Notes: generated from the sequence alone by a model not told the origin. A stretch of 64,000 nucleotides of DNA from Arcobacter ellisii (GCF_003544915.1 NZ_CP032097.1:1364001-1428000), one strand, 5' to 3'; positions 35,429 to 45,128 are shown, counted from the first letter of the stretch. Numbers and translations: made by a program.

Positions 35429-36078
35429 TGAATTCTGATAAAGTATATTTCAAAAATAGAGAAGTTGCTGCATATAGACTTTTAGATGTTTTACCAATTG
35501 ATAGTATGAAATTAGAAGATTGGACGGTAATTTCAAGCTCTTATGGAGGATTTGAAATAGCAAAAATAATTGCAAAAACACTAAATGGAAAATTTGATAT
35601 TATGTTTTCTGAAAAAATATACGCCCCAAATAATGAAGAGTGTGAGATTGCAGTTGTTACGGAACATGAAGAAGTATTAATACATGAGGAGTTAGTAAAA
35701 TCGTTTAATATTAGTTTAGATTATATATATGCAAAATCTAAACAAGTTTTTGAAGAATCTATTGTAAAAAAAGTTAATAGATTTAGACATGGTGAGAGAA
35801 TTGAAAAATTAGAAGATAAAAATGTTTTAATTGTTGATGAGGGAATTAATACAGGTCTTACAATGATGGCTTGTATTAAAACTGCAATTAATCTAAAAGC
35901 AAAATCTATTTCAGTAGCTACTCCAATTTTACCAACAGCTAGTATTCCAACAATTGAATCTATTGCTGATGATTTATATTTTATTAAAAAATTAGATCAT
36001 TTTGTAGAAATAGATTTTTATTATGATAGTTTGGAAGAACTTAGTTTTGAAGATATAGAGAAAATAAATAAAGGATAA
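35428..36078 (+). CDS. Phosphoribosyltransferase-family protein
   Basis: 216 residues. The PRPP-binding motif is NVLIVDEGINTGLTMMACI (about 132-150), and an early loop SSSYGGFEIAKIIA fits the type I phosphoribosyltransferase fold. The substrate cannot be assigned. Its ATG overlaps the lptD stop by one base, and pnp follows after 6 bp, so it belongs to the purD-RDD-lptD-pnp run. Confidence 0.85.
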   Translation: MNSDKVYFKNREVAAYRLLDVLPIDSMKLEDWTVISSSYGGFEIAKIIAKTLNGKFDIMFSEKIYAPNNEECEIAVVTEHEEVLIHEELVKSFNISLDYIYAKSKQVFEESIVKKVNRFRHGERIEKLEDKNVLIVDEGINTGLTMMACIKTAINLKAKSISVATPILPTASIPTIESIADDLYFIKKLDHFVEIDFYYDSLEELSFEDIEKINKG

Positions 36079-36084
36079 AAAATT

Positions 36085-38259
36085 ATGGCAACAGTGTGTG
36101 AATTTGAATTAAATGGAAAACAAGAGATTTTTGAATTTGAGAAAGTAGCTAAACAAGCAAATGGTTCAGTTTTAGCAAAAATAGGGAATGCAGTAGTATT
36201 AGCAACTGTTGTAAGTGAATTCGATAATCCTGTTAGTGAAGATTTTACTCCTTTAACAGTTCAATATATAGAAAAAACTTATGCAGCTGCAAAATTACCT
36301 GGTGGTTTTATAAAAAGAGAAGGAAAACCAAGCGATTTTGAAACTTTAACATCAAGAGTAATTGATAGAAGTTTAAGACCACTTTTCCCAAAAGGTTATG
36401 TTTATCCTACAACAATTACAGTTATGGTTTTAAGTGCAGATAAAGATGTTGATTTACAAACATTAGCGTTAAATGCTGCAAATGCTGCTTTATACACATC
36501 TAATTTACCAATTAAAAAATCTGTTTGTGGAGTAAGAGTTGCTAAAATAGAAAATAATTTAGTTATTAATCCAACTCCAGCTGAGTTAGAAAATTCTGTT
36601 TTAGATTTATATGTAGCTGGATCTAAAGATGAATTATTAATGATTGAAATGAAAACTATCTCTTCTAGTGAATTAGTTGAAGTTGATATTGAAGCATTTA
36701 CTAAAATCCATAATTCAAATGAAATGAATGAAGATACTTTAGTTGAAGCAATTGCCTTTGCACAAAATGCTTTAAAAGAGGCTAACTTAAGTTATGAAAA
36801 AGCTTTTGAAGAAGTTTCAAAAGAAAAAGTTCAAGTAGAATTAATTAAATTTACTATTGAAGAGTCTGTAATAAATTATGTTAGAGATAATTTTTCAAAT
36901 GAGATAAGAGAAGCTATTAAAAAACTTGCAAAAAGTGAAAGAGCAACTCAATTAAAAGATGTTGCTAAAATGATTTCTAAAAATGAATATTGTATTACAA
37001 ATGAGTTAGAATTTAATACAATTTATGAAGCAGTTTCAATTGTAAAAAGAGAAATTGTAAGAGCAATGATTGTAAATGACAAAGTAAGAGCTGATGGAAG
37101 AGGATTAAAAGATGTTAGACCAATTACTATTGAAACAAATATTTTACCATCAACTCACTCTTCTTGTCTATTCACAAGAGGTGAAACACAAGCATTAGTT
37201 ATAGGTACAATTGCAGGACCTAAAGATGGACAAATGTATGAAGTATTAACTGATAAATCAACTTCAATGGAAAGATTTATGGTTCATTATAACTTCCCAG
37301 GTTTTTCAGTTGGTGAAGCTAAACCTATGTTTGGTGTTGGAAGACGAGAATTAGGACATGGTAATTTAGCTAAAAAAGCACTTGAAGCTACAATTGATGA
37401 TGATTACAATGAAACTGTAAGATTAGTTTCTGAAATTTTAGAATCAAATGGTTCTTCTTCTATGGCTACAGTTTGTGGAGGTTCTTTAGCATTAAAAGCA
37501 GCTGGAGTTCCAATTTCTGATTTAGTTGCAGGTGTTGCTATGGGAATGGTTGTAGAAGATGGTAAATATTCAATTTTAACAGATATTATGGGACTTGAAG
37601 ACCATGATGGGGATATGGACTTTAAAGTTGCTGGAACTAATAAAGGAATTACTGCTTTACAAATGGATATAAAACTTGGTGGAATTGAATTAAATGTTTT
37701 AAAAGAAGCCTTATTACAAGCAAAAGAGGGTAGAGAGCATATTTTAGGACTTATGAATGAAGCTGCAAATGAAATAGTTCCAAGTGAAGCTTTACCTTTA
37801 GTTGAACAATTTGCAATTGACCCAAGTAAAATAATGGTTATCATTGGAAAAGCTGGAGCAACAATCAAAGAAATTATTGAAAAATTCACTGTTTCAATCG
37901 ATTTAGATAGAGATAGTGGAACAGTAAAAGTTAGTGGTGAAAATAAACAAAATGTTTTAGATGCTTGTGAACATATTAAAACTATTTCAAATAATGCTCC
38001 TTCAAGAAAAGAGACACCAAAAAATGTTGATTTTGAAAAATTATATCAAGTTGATGAAGTTGTTACAGGAAAAGTAGAAAGATTAGTGGATTTTGGTGCA
38101 TTTATTCTTTTACCAAAAGGTGGAGAAGGTCTTTTACATATTTCAAAAATTTCTAAAGAAAGAGTAAATAATATTTCAGATGTTTTATCTGTTGGACAAG
38201 ATATCGAAGTAAAAGTTTTAAAAGTTAAAAAAGATAGAATAGAATTATCTTCAAATTAA
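36085..38259 (+). CDS. pnp: Polyribonucleotide nucleotidyltransferase
   Basis: 724 residues. Two RNase PH domains: the first has PGGFIKREGKPSDFETLTSR, the second FTRGETQALVIGTIAG and GGSLALKAAGVPISDLVAGV. A KH domain (about 580) has IMVIIGKAGATIKEIIE. An S1 domain (about 650-724) ends the protein with VVTGKVERLVDFGAFILLPK. It degrades RNA 3' to 5' with phosphate. A perfect palindrome follows immediately. Confidence 0.96.
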   Translation: MATVCEFELNGKQEIFEFEKVAKQANGSVLAKIGNAVVLATVVSEFDNPVSEDFTPLTVQYIEKTYAAAKLPGGFIKREGKPSDFETLTSRVIDRSLRPLFPKGYVYPTTITVMVLSADKDVDLQTLALNAANAALYTSNLPIKKSVCGVRVAKIENNLVINPTPAELENSVLDLYVAGSKDELLMIEMKTISSSELVEVDIEAFTKIHNSNEMNEDTLVEAIAFAQNALKEANLSYEKAFEEVSKEKVQVELIKFTIEESVINYVRDNFSNEIREAIKKLAKSERATQLKDVAKMISKNEYCITNELEFNTIYEAVSIVKREIVRAMIVNDKVRADGRGLKDVRPITIETNILPSTHSSCLFTRGETQALVIGTIAGPKDGQMYEVLTDKSTSMERFMVHYNFPGFSVGEAKPMFGVGRRELGHGNLAKKALEATIDDDYNETVRLVSEILESNGSSSMATVCGGSLALKAAGVPISDLVAGVAMGMVVEDGKYSILTDIMGLEDHDGDMDFKVAGTNKGITALQMDIKLGGIELNVLKEALLQAKEGREHILGLMNEAANEIVPSEALPLVEQFAIDPSKIMVIIGKAGATIKEIIEKFTVSIDLDRDSGTVKVSGENKQNVLDACEHIKTISNNAPSRKETPKNVDFEKLYQVDEVVTGKVERLVDFGAFILLPKGGEGLLHISKISKERVNNISDVLSVGQDIEVKVLKVKKDRIELSSN

Positions 38260-38280
38260 TCCTTTATAAAGGATTAATTT
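38253..38280. terminator. 28-bp perfect palindrome after pnp
   Basis: AAATTAATCCTTTA followed by its exact complement. It contains the pnp stop codon, and the arm ends in ATTT. Candidate terminator or RNA 3'-end stabiliser; without a long T run it is less certain. Between it and cheY (38281-38426) is an AT-rich leader with no gene. Confidence 0.6.
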
Positions 38281-38426
38281 ACCTACTAAAATCCCCTAAA
38301 TATGACCATTTAAGCAAATTTTATATCAATATCAAAAAATTATAATCAATTCTAATCCTAAATTAATATTTCTTACGTTAGTATAGTTAAAATAATTTTT
38401 TATAAGTAAACTTAAGGGGTTCTAAT

Positions 38427-38795
38427 ATGGCTAAGCTTTTAATCGTAGACGATTCTACAATGCTAAGAGATATGCTAAACTATGCATTAAATGAGGGTGG
38501 TTATACGGATGTAACTGAAGCCGTTGATGGTGTTGATGGTTTAGCAAAAGCAAAAGCTACAGATTTTGATTTAATTATCACAGACGTAAATATGCCAAAT
38601 ATGGATGGTTTAACATTAATTGGTGAATTAAGAAAAATACCACAATATACTAAAAAACCAATTCTTGTTCTTACAACAGAAAGAAGTGATGAAATGAAAG
38701 CGAAAGGTAAAGCTGCAGGAGCTACAGGTTGGATTGTAAAACCATTTGTACCAGACCAGTTATTAAAAGCAGTTAACATAGTATTAAGTAGATAA
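38427..38795 (+). CDS. cheY: Chemotaxis response regulator CheY
   Basis: 122 residues, a single receiver domain. Acidic pocket D8/D9, phospho-acceptor D53 (LIITDVNMPNMDG), T83 and K105 (WIVKPF) are all in place. Phosphorylated by CheA, it binds the flagellar switch. AAGGGG precedes the ATG. cheA follows 16 bp later, starting a cheY-A-R-D-B operon. Confidence 0.95.
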   Translation: MAKLLIVDDSTMLRDMLNYALNEGGYTDVTEAVDGVDGLAKAKATDFDLIITDVNMPNMDGLTLIGELRKIPQYTKKPILVLTTERSDEMKAKGKAAGATGWIVKPFVPDQLLKAVNIVLSR

Positions 38796-38811
38796 AAATA
38801 AAGGAGCTTTC

Positions 38812-40902
38812 ATGTCGTTTGATATTTCTAAATATAGGGAAATGTTTCTTGAAGAAGCTGTTGAACTTTTCGAATCAGCGGATAATGTTCTTTTAGAAGC
38901 TGAAAATAATGGTACATTAACAGATGAAGAAATGGGACAACTTTTTAGAGATGTACATACTTTAAAAGGTAGTGGTGCATCTGTTGAATTAGCTTTATTT
39001 GCTGAATTTACACATGATGTTGAAAACTTGATGGATAAATTAAGAAATCATAAAATTGAATTTATTCCAGAAATGGCAGAAACATTAATTGATGGTCTTG
39101 ATGTTATGAAAGAGATTTTAGACCTTGAAGTAGCAGATAAACTAGATAGAGATACTTTTACTCAAATGACTAGCTCTTTATTAGAAGAAATTAGATCTTA
39201 TTCAAATGGAACAGCAGTAAAAAAAGAAGTAGAACCTGTTAAAGTAGAAAAAATTGAAAAACCAAAAGTAGAAGAAAAAATTGAAATTACTACATTAGAT
39301 AGTGATAATTTTGGATTTTTTGATGATGATTTAAACGAACAAAGAGATACAAAAAACAAACCTTATGGAATTTTTGCAGATGATGATATTGATGCAGTTC
39401 ATGAAAATATAGGTTTTTATGATGATGATTTAGAAACAATTTCTAAAAATACAAAAGATAGTGATTTTAAAATATCAAATGATGATAAAGAAAATTTTGG
39501 TTTCTTTGATGAAATGCCAAATATCACTCCTGATTCTGTAATGCAAACAAATGACATTGAAGAAAAAATTCTTCCAACTGTTGAAAAAGAAGAAGTTGTT
39601 GAAAAATCTGCACCAGTAGTAAGAAAATCAAGAGCTGTAACAGCTGAAGAAAATGAAGATGCAGCTGGGAAAAAATCAGTATCAAATAACAACAATAGTA
39701 TTAGAGTTAATCTTGATAAAATTGACTTATTAATGAATAATGTTGGAGATTTAGTTATTACAAATGCAATGTTAACACAGTTCTCATCAACAATTGACGA
39801 AACAAAAACAAGAAATTCTGTTTTAGAAAGACTTGAATTATTAGAAAGACATATTAGAGATATGCAAGATTCTATTATGAGTATTAGAATGGTTCCTATG
39901 GATTCAATTTACTCTAAATTCCCAAAAGTTGTAAGAGATATTTCTAAAAAACTTGGGAAAAAAGTAGAATTCAAACATTATGGAGATAATGTTGAAATTG
40001 ATAAAGCTATGATTGAAGGATTAACTGATCCTTTAATGCATATTATTAGAAACTCTTTAGATCATGGAATAGAAACACCTGCGGAAAGAGAAAAAACAGG
40101 GAAACCTGAAGTTGGTTCAATTAGCATTTCAGCGGAACAAGCAAATGGTCAAATGATTATTACTATTGAAGATGATGGTAAAGGAATTAATTCTGAAAAA
40201 GTTGCTCAAAAAGCACTTGAGCAAGGTCAAATTGATGAAAATCAATATAACACAATGACTGAAAATGAAAAAGCTTTATTAATCTTTGGAGCAGGGGTTT
40301 CAACAGCTGATCAAATTACTGATATTTCAGGTCGTGGTGTTGGAATGGATGTTGTTAAAACAAACATTCATAAACTTGGTGGAGCAATTAAACTTGATAC
40401 ACATTTAGGTGAGGGGACAACAATAACAATTATGTTACCTCTAACTCTTGCAATTTTAGATGGTTTAGATATTAGAGTTGGTAATCAAAAATATATTTTA
40501 CCTCTAAGTTCAATTGTTGAATCTTTACAACCAACTTCAGATATGATTAAAAAAATCGGGGATGGAACACAAGACTTATTAATGTTAAGAGAAGAATTTA
40601 TTCCTGTTGTAAAATTACATCAACTGTTTGGTTTAGAAAAAAGTTTTGATAAACTAGAAGATGGAATGTTAATTGTTGTTAAATCAGGAAATACAAAAGT
40701 TGCTCTTTCAATTGATGAATTCCTAAATCAACACCAAGTTGTTGTTAAACCTTTAGATAAAAACTTTAGAAGTGTTCAAGGAATTGGTGCAGCAACAGTA
40801 AGAGGAGATGGAAGTATTGGTCTAATTTTAGATGTTGTTGGAATAATCAATGCACAAATAAAAATTGAAAAAGATATGAATGCTGCAAAAAGGGCTTCTT
40901 AA
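38812..40902 (+). CDS. cheA: Chemotaxis histidine kinase CheA
   Basis: 696 residues. The HPt domain (1-125) has phospho-accepting His49 in FRDVHTLKGSG. A long acidic linker (130-290) replaces a globular P2 and holds four similar motifs: NFGFFDDDL (166), YGIFADDD (185), NIGFYDDDL (199) and NFGFFDE (228). Dimerisation, ATPase (RNSLDHGIE, GRGVGMDVVKTNI) and CheW-like domains follow. It ends after the CheW-like domain without the receiver domain often fused to CheA in Campylobacter and Helicobacter (CheAY). The repeats may be docking sites for CheY or CheB; that is inference. Confidence 0.95.
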   Translation: MSFDISKYREMFLEEAVELFESADNVLLEAENNGTLTDEEMGQLFRDVHTLKGSGASVELALFAEFTHDVENLMDKLRNHKIEFIPEMAETLIDGLDVMKEILDLEVADKLDRDTFTQMTSSLLEEIRSYSNGTAVKKEVEPVKVEKIEKPKVEEKIEITTLDSDNFGFFDDDLNEQRDTKNKPYGIFADDDIDAVHENIGFYDDDLETISKNTKDSDFKISNDDKENFGFFDEMPNITPDSVMQTNDIEEKILPTVEKEEVVEKSAPVVRKSRAVTAEENEDAAGKKSVSNNNNSIRVNLDKIDLLMNNVGDLVITNAMLTQFSSTIDETKTRNSVLERLELLERHIRDMQDSIMSIRMVPMDSIYSKFPKVVRDISKKLGKKVEFKHYGDNVEIDKAMIEGLTDPLMHIIRNSLDHGIETPAEREKTGKPEVGSISISAEQANGQMIITIEDDGKGINSEKVAQKALEQGQIDENQYNTMTENEKALLIFGAGVSTADQITDISGRGVGMDVVKTNIHKLGGAIKLDTHLGEGTTITIMLPLTLAILDGLDIRVGNQKYILPLSSIVESLQPTSDMIKKIGDGTQDLLMLREEFIPVVKLHQLFGLEKSFDKLEDGMLIVVKSGNTKVALSIDEFLNQHQVVVKPLDKNFRSVQGIGAATVRGDGSIGLILDVVGIINAQIKIEKDMNAAKRAS

Positions 40903-40907
40903 AATAA

Positions 40908-41753
40908 ATGGCATATACAACACAAGATGTTCATAATAAAGTAAAAAAACTTCTTTATTCTCTAACAGGAATTACTCTTTCAGACAATAAAGATATTATG
41001 ATTTCAAATAGAATTGATAAATTAAAGAGAAATTGTAAATATTCTGGCGATATAATGGATTTATTAAATTCAATTGAGCAAGGAAATAATGTAACAGAAT
41101 TTATCAATTCTTTTACTACAAATAAAACTCATTTTTTTAGAGAAGATTTTCATTTTGTAGATTTAAAAGATAGAGTTCTTCCTGCATTTGCAAATAGTGG
41201 AACAAAAATAAATATGTATTGTTCTGCTTCTTCAACTGGAGAAGAACCTTATTCTATGGCAATGACTGTATTTAAAGCAAGTGAAGAATTAGGTAAAAAT
41301 ATCAGTGCATCAATTATTGCAACAGATATTGATACAAATGTTTTACAATATGCAGCAAATGGGATTTATAGATATTCTAAATCATCAAAAGAGTTTCCAT
41401 CATGGATTAGACCACAGAATTTTTTTAAAAGAAGAATTCAAAAAAATCTTTCTGGTGAAGAAATTCTTATAAAAGTTAATGATGAATTAAAAAGAATGAT
41501 TACATTTCATGTAATGAATTTAAGTGATCCTTCTTATCCCTTTGCAAAAAATCAATTTGATGTAATTTTTTGTAGAAATGTATTAATTTATTTTTCTGCT
41601 GAAGATCAAAACTCAATATTAAAAAAGTTATTTAAACATCTAAAAATCGGTGGCACTTTATATTTAGGACATTCAGAAAATCCTCAAGATTTAGTTCATT
41701 ATGTAAAAAGAGTTGGGCAAAATATCTTTGTTAAAGAGAAGGAAATAGTATGA
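40908..41753 (+). CDS. cheR: Chemoreceptor methyltransferase CheR
   Basis: 281 residues. An N-terminal helical domain is followed by the SAM-dependent methyltransferase core with INMYCSASSTGEEPYSMAMT (about 104-123), IIATDIDTNVLQYA, and the motif DVIFCRNVLIYFSAE. It methylates glutamates on chemoreceptors, with CheB doing the reverse. It starts 5 bp after cheA and overlaps cheD by 4 bp (ATGA). Confidence 0.95.
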   Translation: MAYTTQDVHNKVKKLLYSLTGITLSDNKDIMISNRIDKLKRNCKYSGDIMDLLNSIEQGNNVTEFINSFTTNKTHFFREDFHFVDLKDRVLPAFANSGTKINMYCSASSTGEEPYSMAMTVFKASEELGKNISASIIATDIDTNVLQYAANGIYRYSKSSKEFPSWIRPQNFFKRRIQKNLSGEEILIKVNDELKRMITFHVMNLSDPSYPFAKNQFDVIFCRNVLIYFSAEDQNSILKKLFKHLKIGGTLYLGHSENPQDLVHYVKRVGQNIFVKEKEIV

Positions 41754-42427
41754 TTGTTATTGGACATAAAGACGGAAGTATTGAAAAAACTTCTGCTGTA
41801 AGATTCACTCAAAAAACTAAAGGTTTTTTAACTCATACTGTTATTGGTGGAGAATTTGCAGTTGGAAGTGATTTAGATCAAATTGCATTTAAAACATTAC
41901 TTGGTTCTTGTGTGGCTATTATGTTTTATGATAAAAATACAAAAATAAAAGGTATGAATCACTTTTTATTACCAAAAACAAACAATACTAATGATGATAT
42001 GAAATATGGATTATACTCAGTTGAGGCAATGCTTAATGAAATGTATAAATTAGGTTGTAGTAAAAATAATATGGTTGCAAAAATATCTGGTGGTGCAGAT
42101 ATTATGCAAATTAATATGTCTAGTCAATCTATTGGTTTTAGAAATGTTGAATTTGCTAAAGATTTTTGTAAATCAGAAGGTTTCAAATTAGTAAGTGAAC
42201 ACACTCGTGGTGAACATGGAAGATTAATATTATTAGCAGATAATTTTGAGACATTTATCAAAGTTACTCAAAAATCTGAAACTGATAGTAAAATCTTATC
42301 TGATGAAAAATATTTACAACAAGAGATTACAAAAGCTCCTGTTATCAAAGAATATGTTGGTGGTGTTGACTTATTTGGTATTGATACTAAAGAAGTTGAA
42401 CCTCAAATGGAAATTGAACTTTTCTAA
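41750..42427 (+). CDS. cheD: Chemoreceptor glutamine deamidase CheD
   Basis: 225 residues. The catalytic Cys is in TLLGSCVAIMFYDK and the His in GMNHFLLPK, followed by SVEAMLNEMYKLG and KISGGADIM, all CheD signatures. The C-terminal 40 residues are an acidic extension. It deamidates receptor glutamines and can interact with CheC/CheY-P in other bacteria. The gene sits between cheR and cheB in the operon. Confidence 0.93.
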   Translation: MIVIGHKDGSIEKTSAVRFTQKTKGFLTHTVIGGEFAVGSDLDQIAFKTLLGSCVAIMFYDKNTKIKGMNHFLLPKTNNTNDDMKYGLYSVEAMLNEMYKLGCSKNNMVAKISGGADIMQINMSSQSIGFRNVEFAKDFCKSEGFKLVSEHTRGEHGRLILLADNFETFIKVTQKSETDSKILSDEKYLQQEITKAPVIKEYVGGVDLFGIDTKEVEPQMEIELF

Positions 42428-42446
42428 AAATAGGGTAGGAATATAA

Positions 42447-43520
42447 GTGTATACAGTATTAGTTATAGATGATTCACCTTCTATGAGAAGAATTATAAAA
42501 GATATGATTAATTCCATAGATGAATTTGAAGTTATAGGTGTTGCAACAGATGCCTATGATGCAAGAGAAAAAATAAAAGAGTATGAACCTGATCTTGTAA
42601 CTATAGATATAAATATGCCTAAAATGGATGGAGTTACATTTTTAAGAAATTTAATGAGATTACATCCTATGCCTGCTGTTGTAATTTCAGGAGAAAGTGT
42701 AAGAGGAAATGATATTTTTGATGATGGTGCAGTTGGGTTTATTCCAAAACCTGATACCGGTGAATCAATGAATTCATTTTCTGATAGAATAAAAGATACT
42801 CTTTTAAATTTAACATTCTTATTAAAAAGATATACTCTAAAAAAGCCACCTGCTTTAAAAAAGAGTAATAAGGTATTAACTAATATAGAATATAAAGTAC
42901 ATCCTGATGAAGTAATACCATTAAGAGCAGCTAAATTTCCAGGGATGAGATTAATAGCAATTGGTTCATCAACAGGTGGAGTTGAGTCATTATTAAGAGT
43001 TTTTAGAAAACTTCCAGGAGATTTACCTCCTATATTAATTACTCAACACATTCCATATGGATTTTCTAACTCTTTTGCTCATAGATTAAATGATAATTCT
43101 GAAGTCGAAGTTTGTGAAGCAAAAGATGGAATGATATTAGAAAAAGGTCATGCTTATTTAGCACCAGGAAATATGCATCTTACAATTGAGAAATATGCAA
43201 ATGAATATAGAACAAAATTATTAGATACAAAAAAAGTAAGTCAACATAAACCAAGTGTTGATGTTCTATTTAGATCTGTAAATAATGCTGTTGGTGGAGC
43301 TGCGATGGCTGTTATGATGACTGGAATGGGCGATGATGGGACAATCGCAATGAAAGAACTACATGATAATGGTGCATATACAGTTGCACAAAATGAAGAG
43401 AGTTGTGTAGTTTTTGGAATGCCAATGAAAGCAATTCAAGCAGGAGCTGTAAAAGATATCGTTCATTTAGATGAAATTGCAGAATATATAATAGATTTTT
43501 CTAGAGGGAAAAAGAGGTAA
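42447..43520 (+). CDS. cheB: Chemoreceptor methylesterase CheB
   Basis: 357 residues. The receiver domain (1-125) has D54 (LVTIDINMPKMDG). The methylesterase domain (about 165-357) has catalytic Ser in AIGSSTGGVESL, His in ITQHIPYGF and Asp in MTGMGDDGT. Unlike the receiver-less CheB known from Campylobacter jejuni, this one is full length, so it can be feedback-controlled by CheA. The start is GTG at 42447, with GGGTAGGA upstream. Confidence 0.95.
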   Translation: MYTVLVIDDSPSMRRIIKDMINSIDEFEVIGVATDAYDAREKIKEYEPDLVTIDINMPKMDGVTFLRNLMRLHPMPAVVISGESVRGNDIFDDGAVGFIPKPDTGESMNSFSDRIKDTLLNLTFLLKRYTLKKPPALKKSNKVLTNIEYKVHPDEVIPLRAAKFPGMRLIAIGSSTGGVESLLRVFRKLPGDLPPILITQHIPYGFSNSFAHRLNDNSEVEVCEAKDGMILEKGHAYLAPGNMHLTIEKYANEYRTKLLDTKKVSQHKPSVDVLFRSVNNAVGGAAMAVMMTGMGDDGTIAMKELHDNGAYTVAQNEESCVVFGMPMKAIQAGAVKDIVHLDEIAEYIIDFSRGKKR

Positions 43521-43530
43521 TATCTTTTAA

Positions 43531-44121
43531 ATGTTTATAAAAATAATTGATTGCACTGAGAAATCAGATAAAAATATTGAAGATATAATAAATTTCCTCA
43601 TAAATTATTTTGACTCTTTAAATATAAAAAATGAAAGAATAAAATTTAAAGAATTTAAAATTGTTAAATGTACCCAATGTAGATGTTGTACTTTAATAAA
43701 AAGTGATAGTCCTACCAAATGTGTTATAAAAGATGATATGAATGATTTACTTGACAAAATTGAAGAAGGAACGGCATTTGTAATTATAGCTGATAGAAAT
43801 GATTTATTTAATAGAAATAAGTTATTTGAGAAAGTTGAAAGTAGATTAATTGCATATCATTATTGGCCATATAGTCAAGCTCATTCAACTCCAAGAAAAA
43901 CAGTTTTAGATAAAACTTCTATTTTAATAAACTATAATACTACAAAGTATTTTATGAATCATAGTTTTTATATGGCTAGAATGTATATGGAAGAAGCATC
44001 AATTTCTATTGGAGCAAAAGTATTAGATTGGCAAGCAATAATTCCAACAAATGACTTAATAAAAGATTATGCTAAAAGATTAAAAGAGATGGCAGATAAA
44101 TTAGTTAATAATTCAAAATAG
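43531..44121 (+). CDS. Flavodoxin-like / NADPH-dependent FMN reductase-type protein
   Basis: 196 residues. The segment IVKCTQCRCCTLIKSDSPTK with C-VIKDDMNDLLDKI (about 48-75) matches the cysteine-bearing region of iron-sulfur flavoprotein-like reductases. The rest is an alpha/beta fold, and a Met-rich end follows. The usual early Ser-x-Arg phosphate-binding loop is not evident, so flavin binding is uncertain. It follows cheB by 10 bp. It is the last core gene before the dif-bounded element. Confidence 0.6.
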   Translation: MFIKIIDCTEKSDKNIEDIINFLINYFDSLNIKNERIKFKEFKIVKCTQCRCCTLIKSDSPTKCVIKDDMNDLLDKIEEGTAFVIIADRNDLFNRNKLFEKVESRLIAYHYWPYSQAHSTPRKTVLDKTSILINYNTTKYFMNHSFYMARMYMEEASISIGAKVLDWQAIIPTNDLIKDYAKRLKEMADKLVNNSK

Positions 44122-44135
44122 CTAATTTAAATTTA

Positions 44136-44160
44136 TTTTAGTATTGAAAACCATAATTTT
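44136..44160 (+). repeat. Left dif-core site of the Xer element
   Basis: TTTTAGTATTGAAAAC then CATAATTTT. It matches 55119-55143 at 24 of 25 positions. The right arm of the dif palindrome is lost here (next bases AAGAATAG), as expected for a hybrid site made by Xer integration. Confidence 0.82.
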
Positions 44161-44322
44161 AAGAATAGAGCTATAAAATTCTAGTCTTATTTTTCTTAAT
44201 TTTTACTTAATTTAGTAAAAACGAGTTAAAACAATAAACGACATTAAATAAATAATATTTATAGAGTAGGGATATTACAAAAGTTATAATTAAAAATAAC
44301 TTAGAAATAACCTTTTATTTAT

Positions 44323-44748
44323 TTAATTATTGACAATCAAAGCAAAAATTTTATTTAATCTTTTCTTTTGATATTCCCATAAATCCATATTTATTTCATA
44401 ATTAACAGCTTTATCAAAAATTTTATTCATTAAATTTTTAACTCTTATTAATTTAATTTCATTAACTTTTTTTTCATTTATAATATTTTCTAAATCATCA
44501 AAATTAATAGATTTAATTTCTTTTAATGTAGTTTTAAATCTTAAATAATATTTATATTCACAACCTTTGAAAGTGTTTCCACCATCTATGAAAACAATAT
44601 TATTAATTTTATATTTATTTTTTAAAATAAATAAAACTTTTTTTGAAAAATCTTCAAGAGAACTAAATTTATTTAATTCTAAATCAATAATTTGCTCTTT
44701 TAATGTTTTTTTCTTAGTGCTATTTAAAAACTTAATCATTACTTGCAT
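44323..44748 (-). CDS. Unknown protein at the element's left end
   Basis: 141 residues, very Lys/Asn/Ile-rich, no family recognised. FSSLEDFSKKVLFILKNKYK and IVFIDGGNTFKGCEYKYYLR suggest a small alpha/beta fold. No signal peptide or membrane helix. AAAAGGAAA lies upstream of ATG 44748. It is divergent from the small HTH gene, with 107 bp of control DNA between them, an arrangement common for lysogeny regulators, but there is no visible DNA-binding motif in this protein. Confidence 0.65.
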   Translation of the reverse strand: MQVMIKFLNSTKKKTLKEQIIDLELNKFSSLEDFSKKVLFILKNKYKINNIVFIDGGNTFKGCEYKYYLRFKTTLKEIKSINFDDLENIINEKKVNEIKLIRVKNLMNKIFDKAVNYEINMDLWEYQKKRLNKIFALIVNN

Positions 44749-44855
44749 TTGTTTCCTTTTGTTATTTATTTATACTGAAAGTATAGCATACTAAACCTTA
44801 AGAATAGTTTAATAAAGTCTAGGTTATTATACTTTTATTAATTTAAAGGAATAAT
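44749..44855. promoter_or_regulatory. Divergent control region with operator-like palindromes
   Basis: Contains TATACTGAAAGTATA (44771-44785), a 6-bp arm palindrome with three-base centre, followed by GCATACT, and an AACCT/AGGTT pair further right. It separates genes pointing away from each other and is the likely repressor-binding switch of the element. Confidence 0.5.
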
Positions 44856-45041
44856 ATGCAAATAACATATAATGAAATAGCCGAATTAATCGGAAGAACT
44901 GAAGCAAATATGAAATATATGAAAAAACACAACCCCGAACAATTGGAACTATTAAAAATAGGGGGATTGTGCAAAAAATATAACATTAGTTTAAAAGACC
45001 TTGAAGCGATTATCAAATTAAAAGAAGATATTAAAAAATAA
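44856..45041 (+). CDS. Small helix-turn-helix protein (regulator candidate)
   Basis: 61 residues. ITYNEIAELIGRTEANMKYM looks like a helix-turn-helix, and ISLKDLEAIIKL follows like the last helices of small Cro-like proteins. AAAGGA precedes ATG 44856. Position beside the palindromic control region supports an operator-binding role. The family cannot be fixed from so short a sequence. Confidence 0.65.
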   Translation: MQITYNEIAELIGRTEANMKYMKKHNPEQLELLKIGGLCKKYNISLKDLEAIIKLKEDIKK

Positions 45042-45128
45042 TAAAAAAAATAATTGTTAATAAAAAAAGAGTCAAAAAAAAGTTTTTATTTTGATAGAAT
45101 TTATAAAAATCTATTTAAAAGGCTTAAT

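Noticed and set aside
37404-37889. 161-codon minus-strand ORF inside pnp
   Set aside because: Shadow of a highly conserved gene on the other strand; Ser/Ile-rich composition typical of antisense frames.
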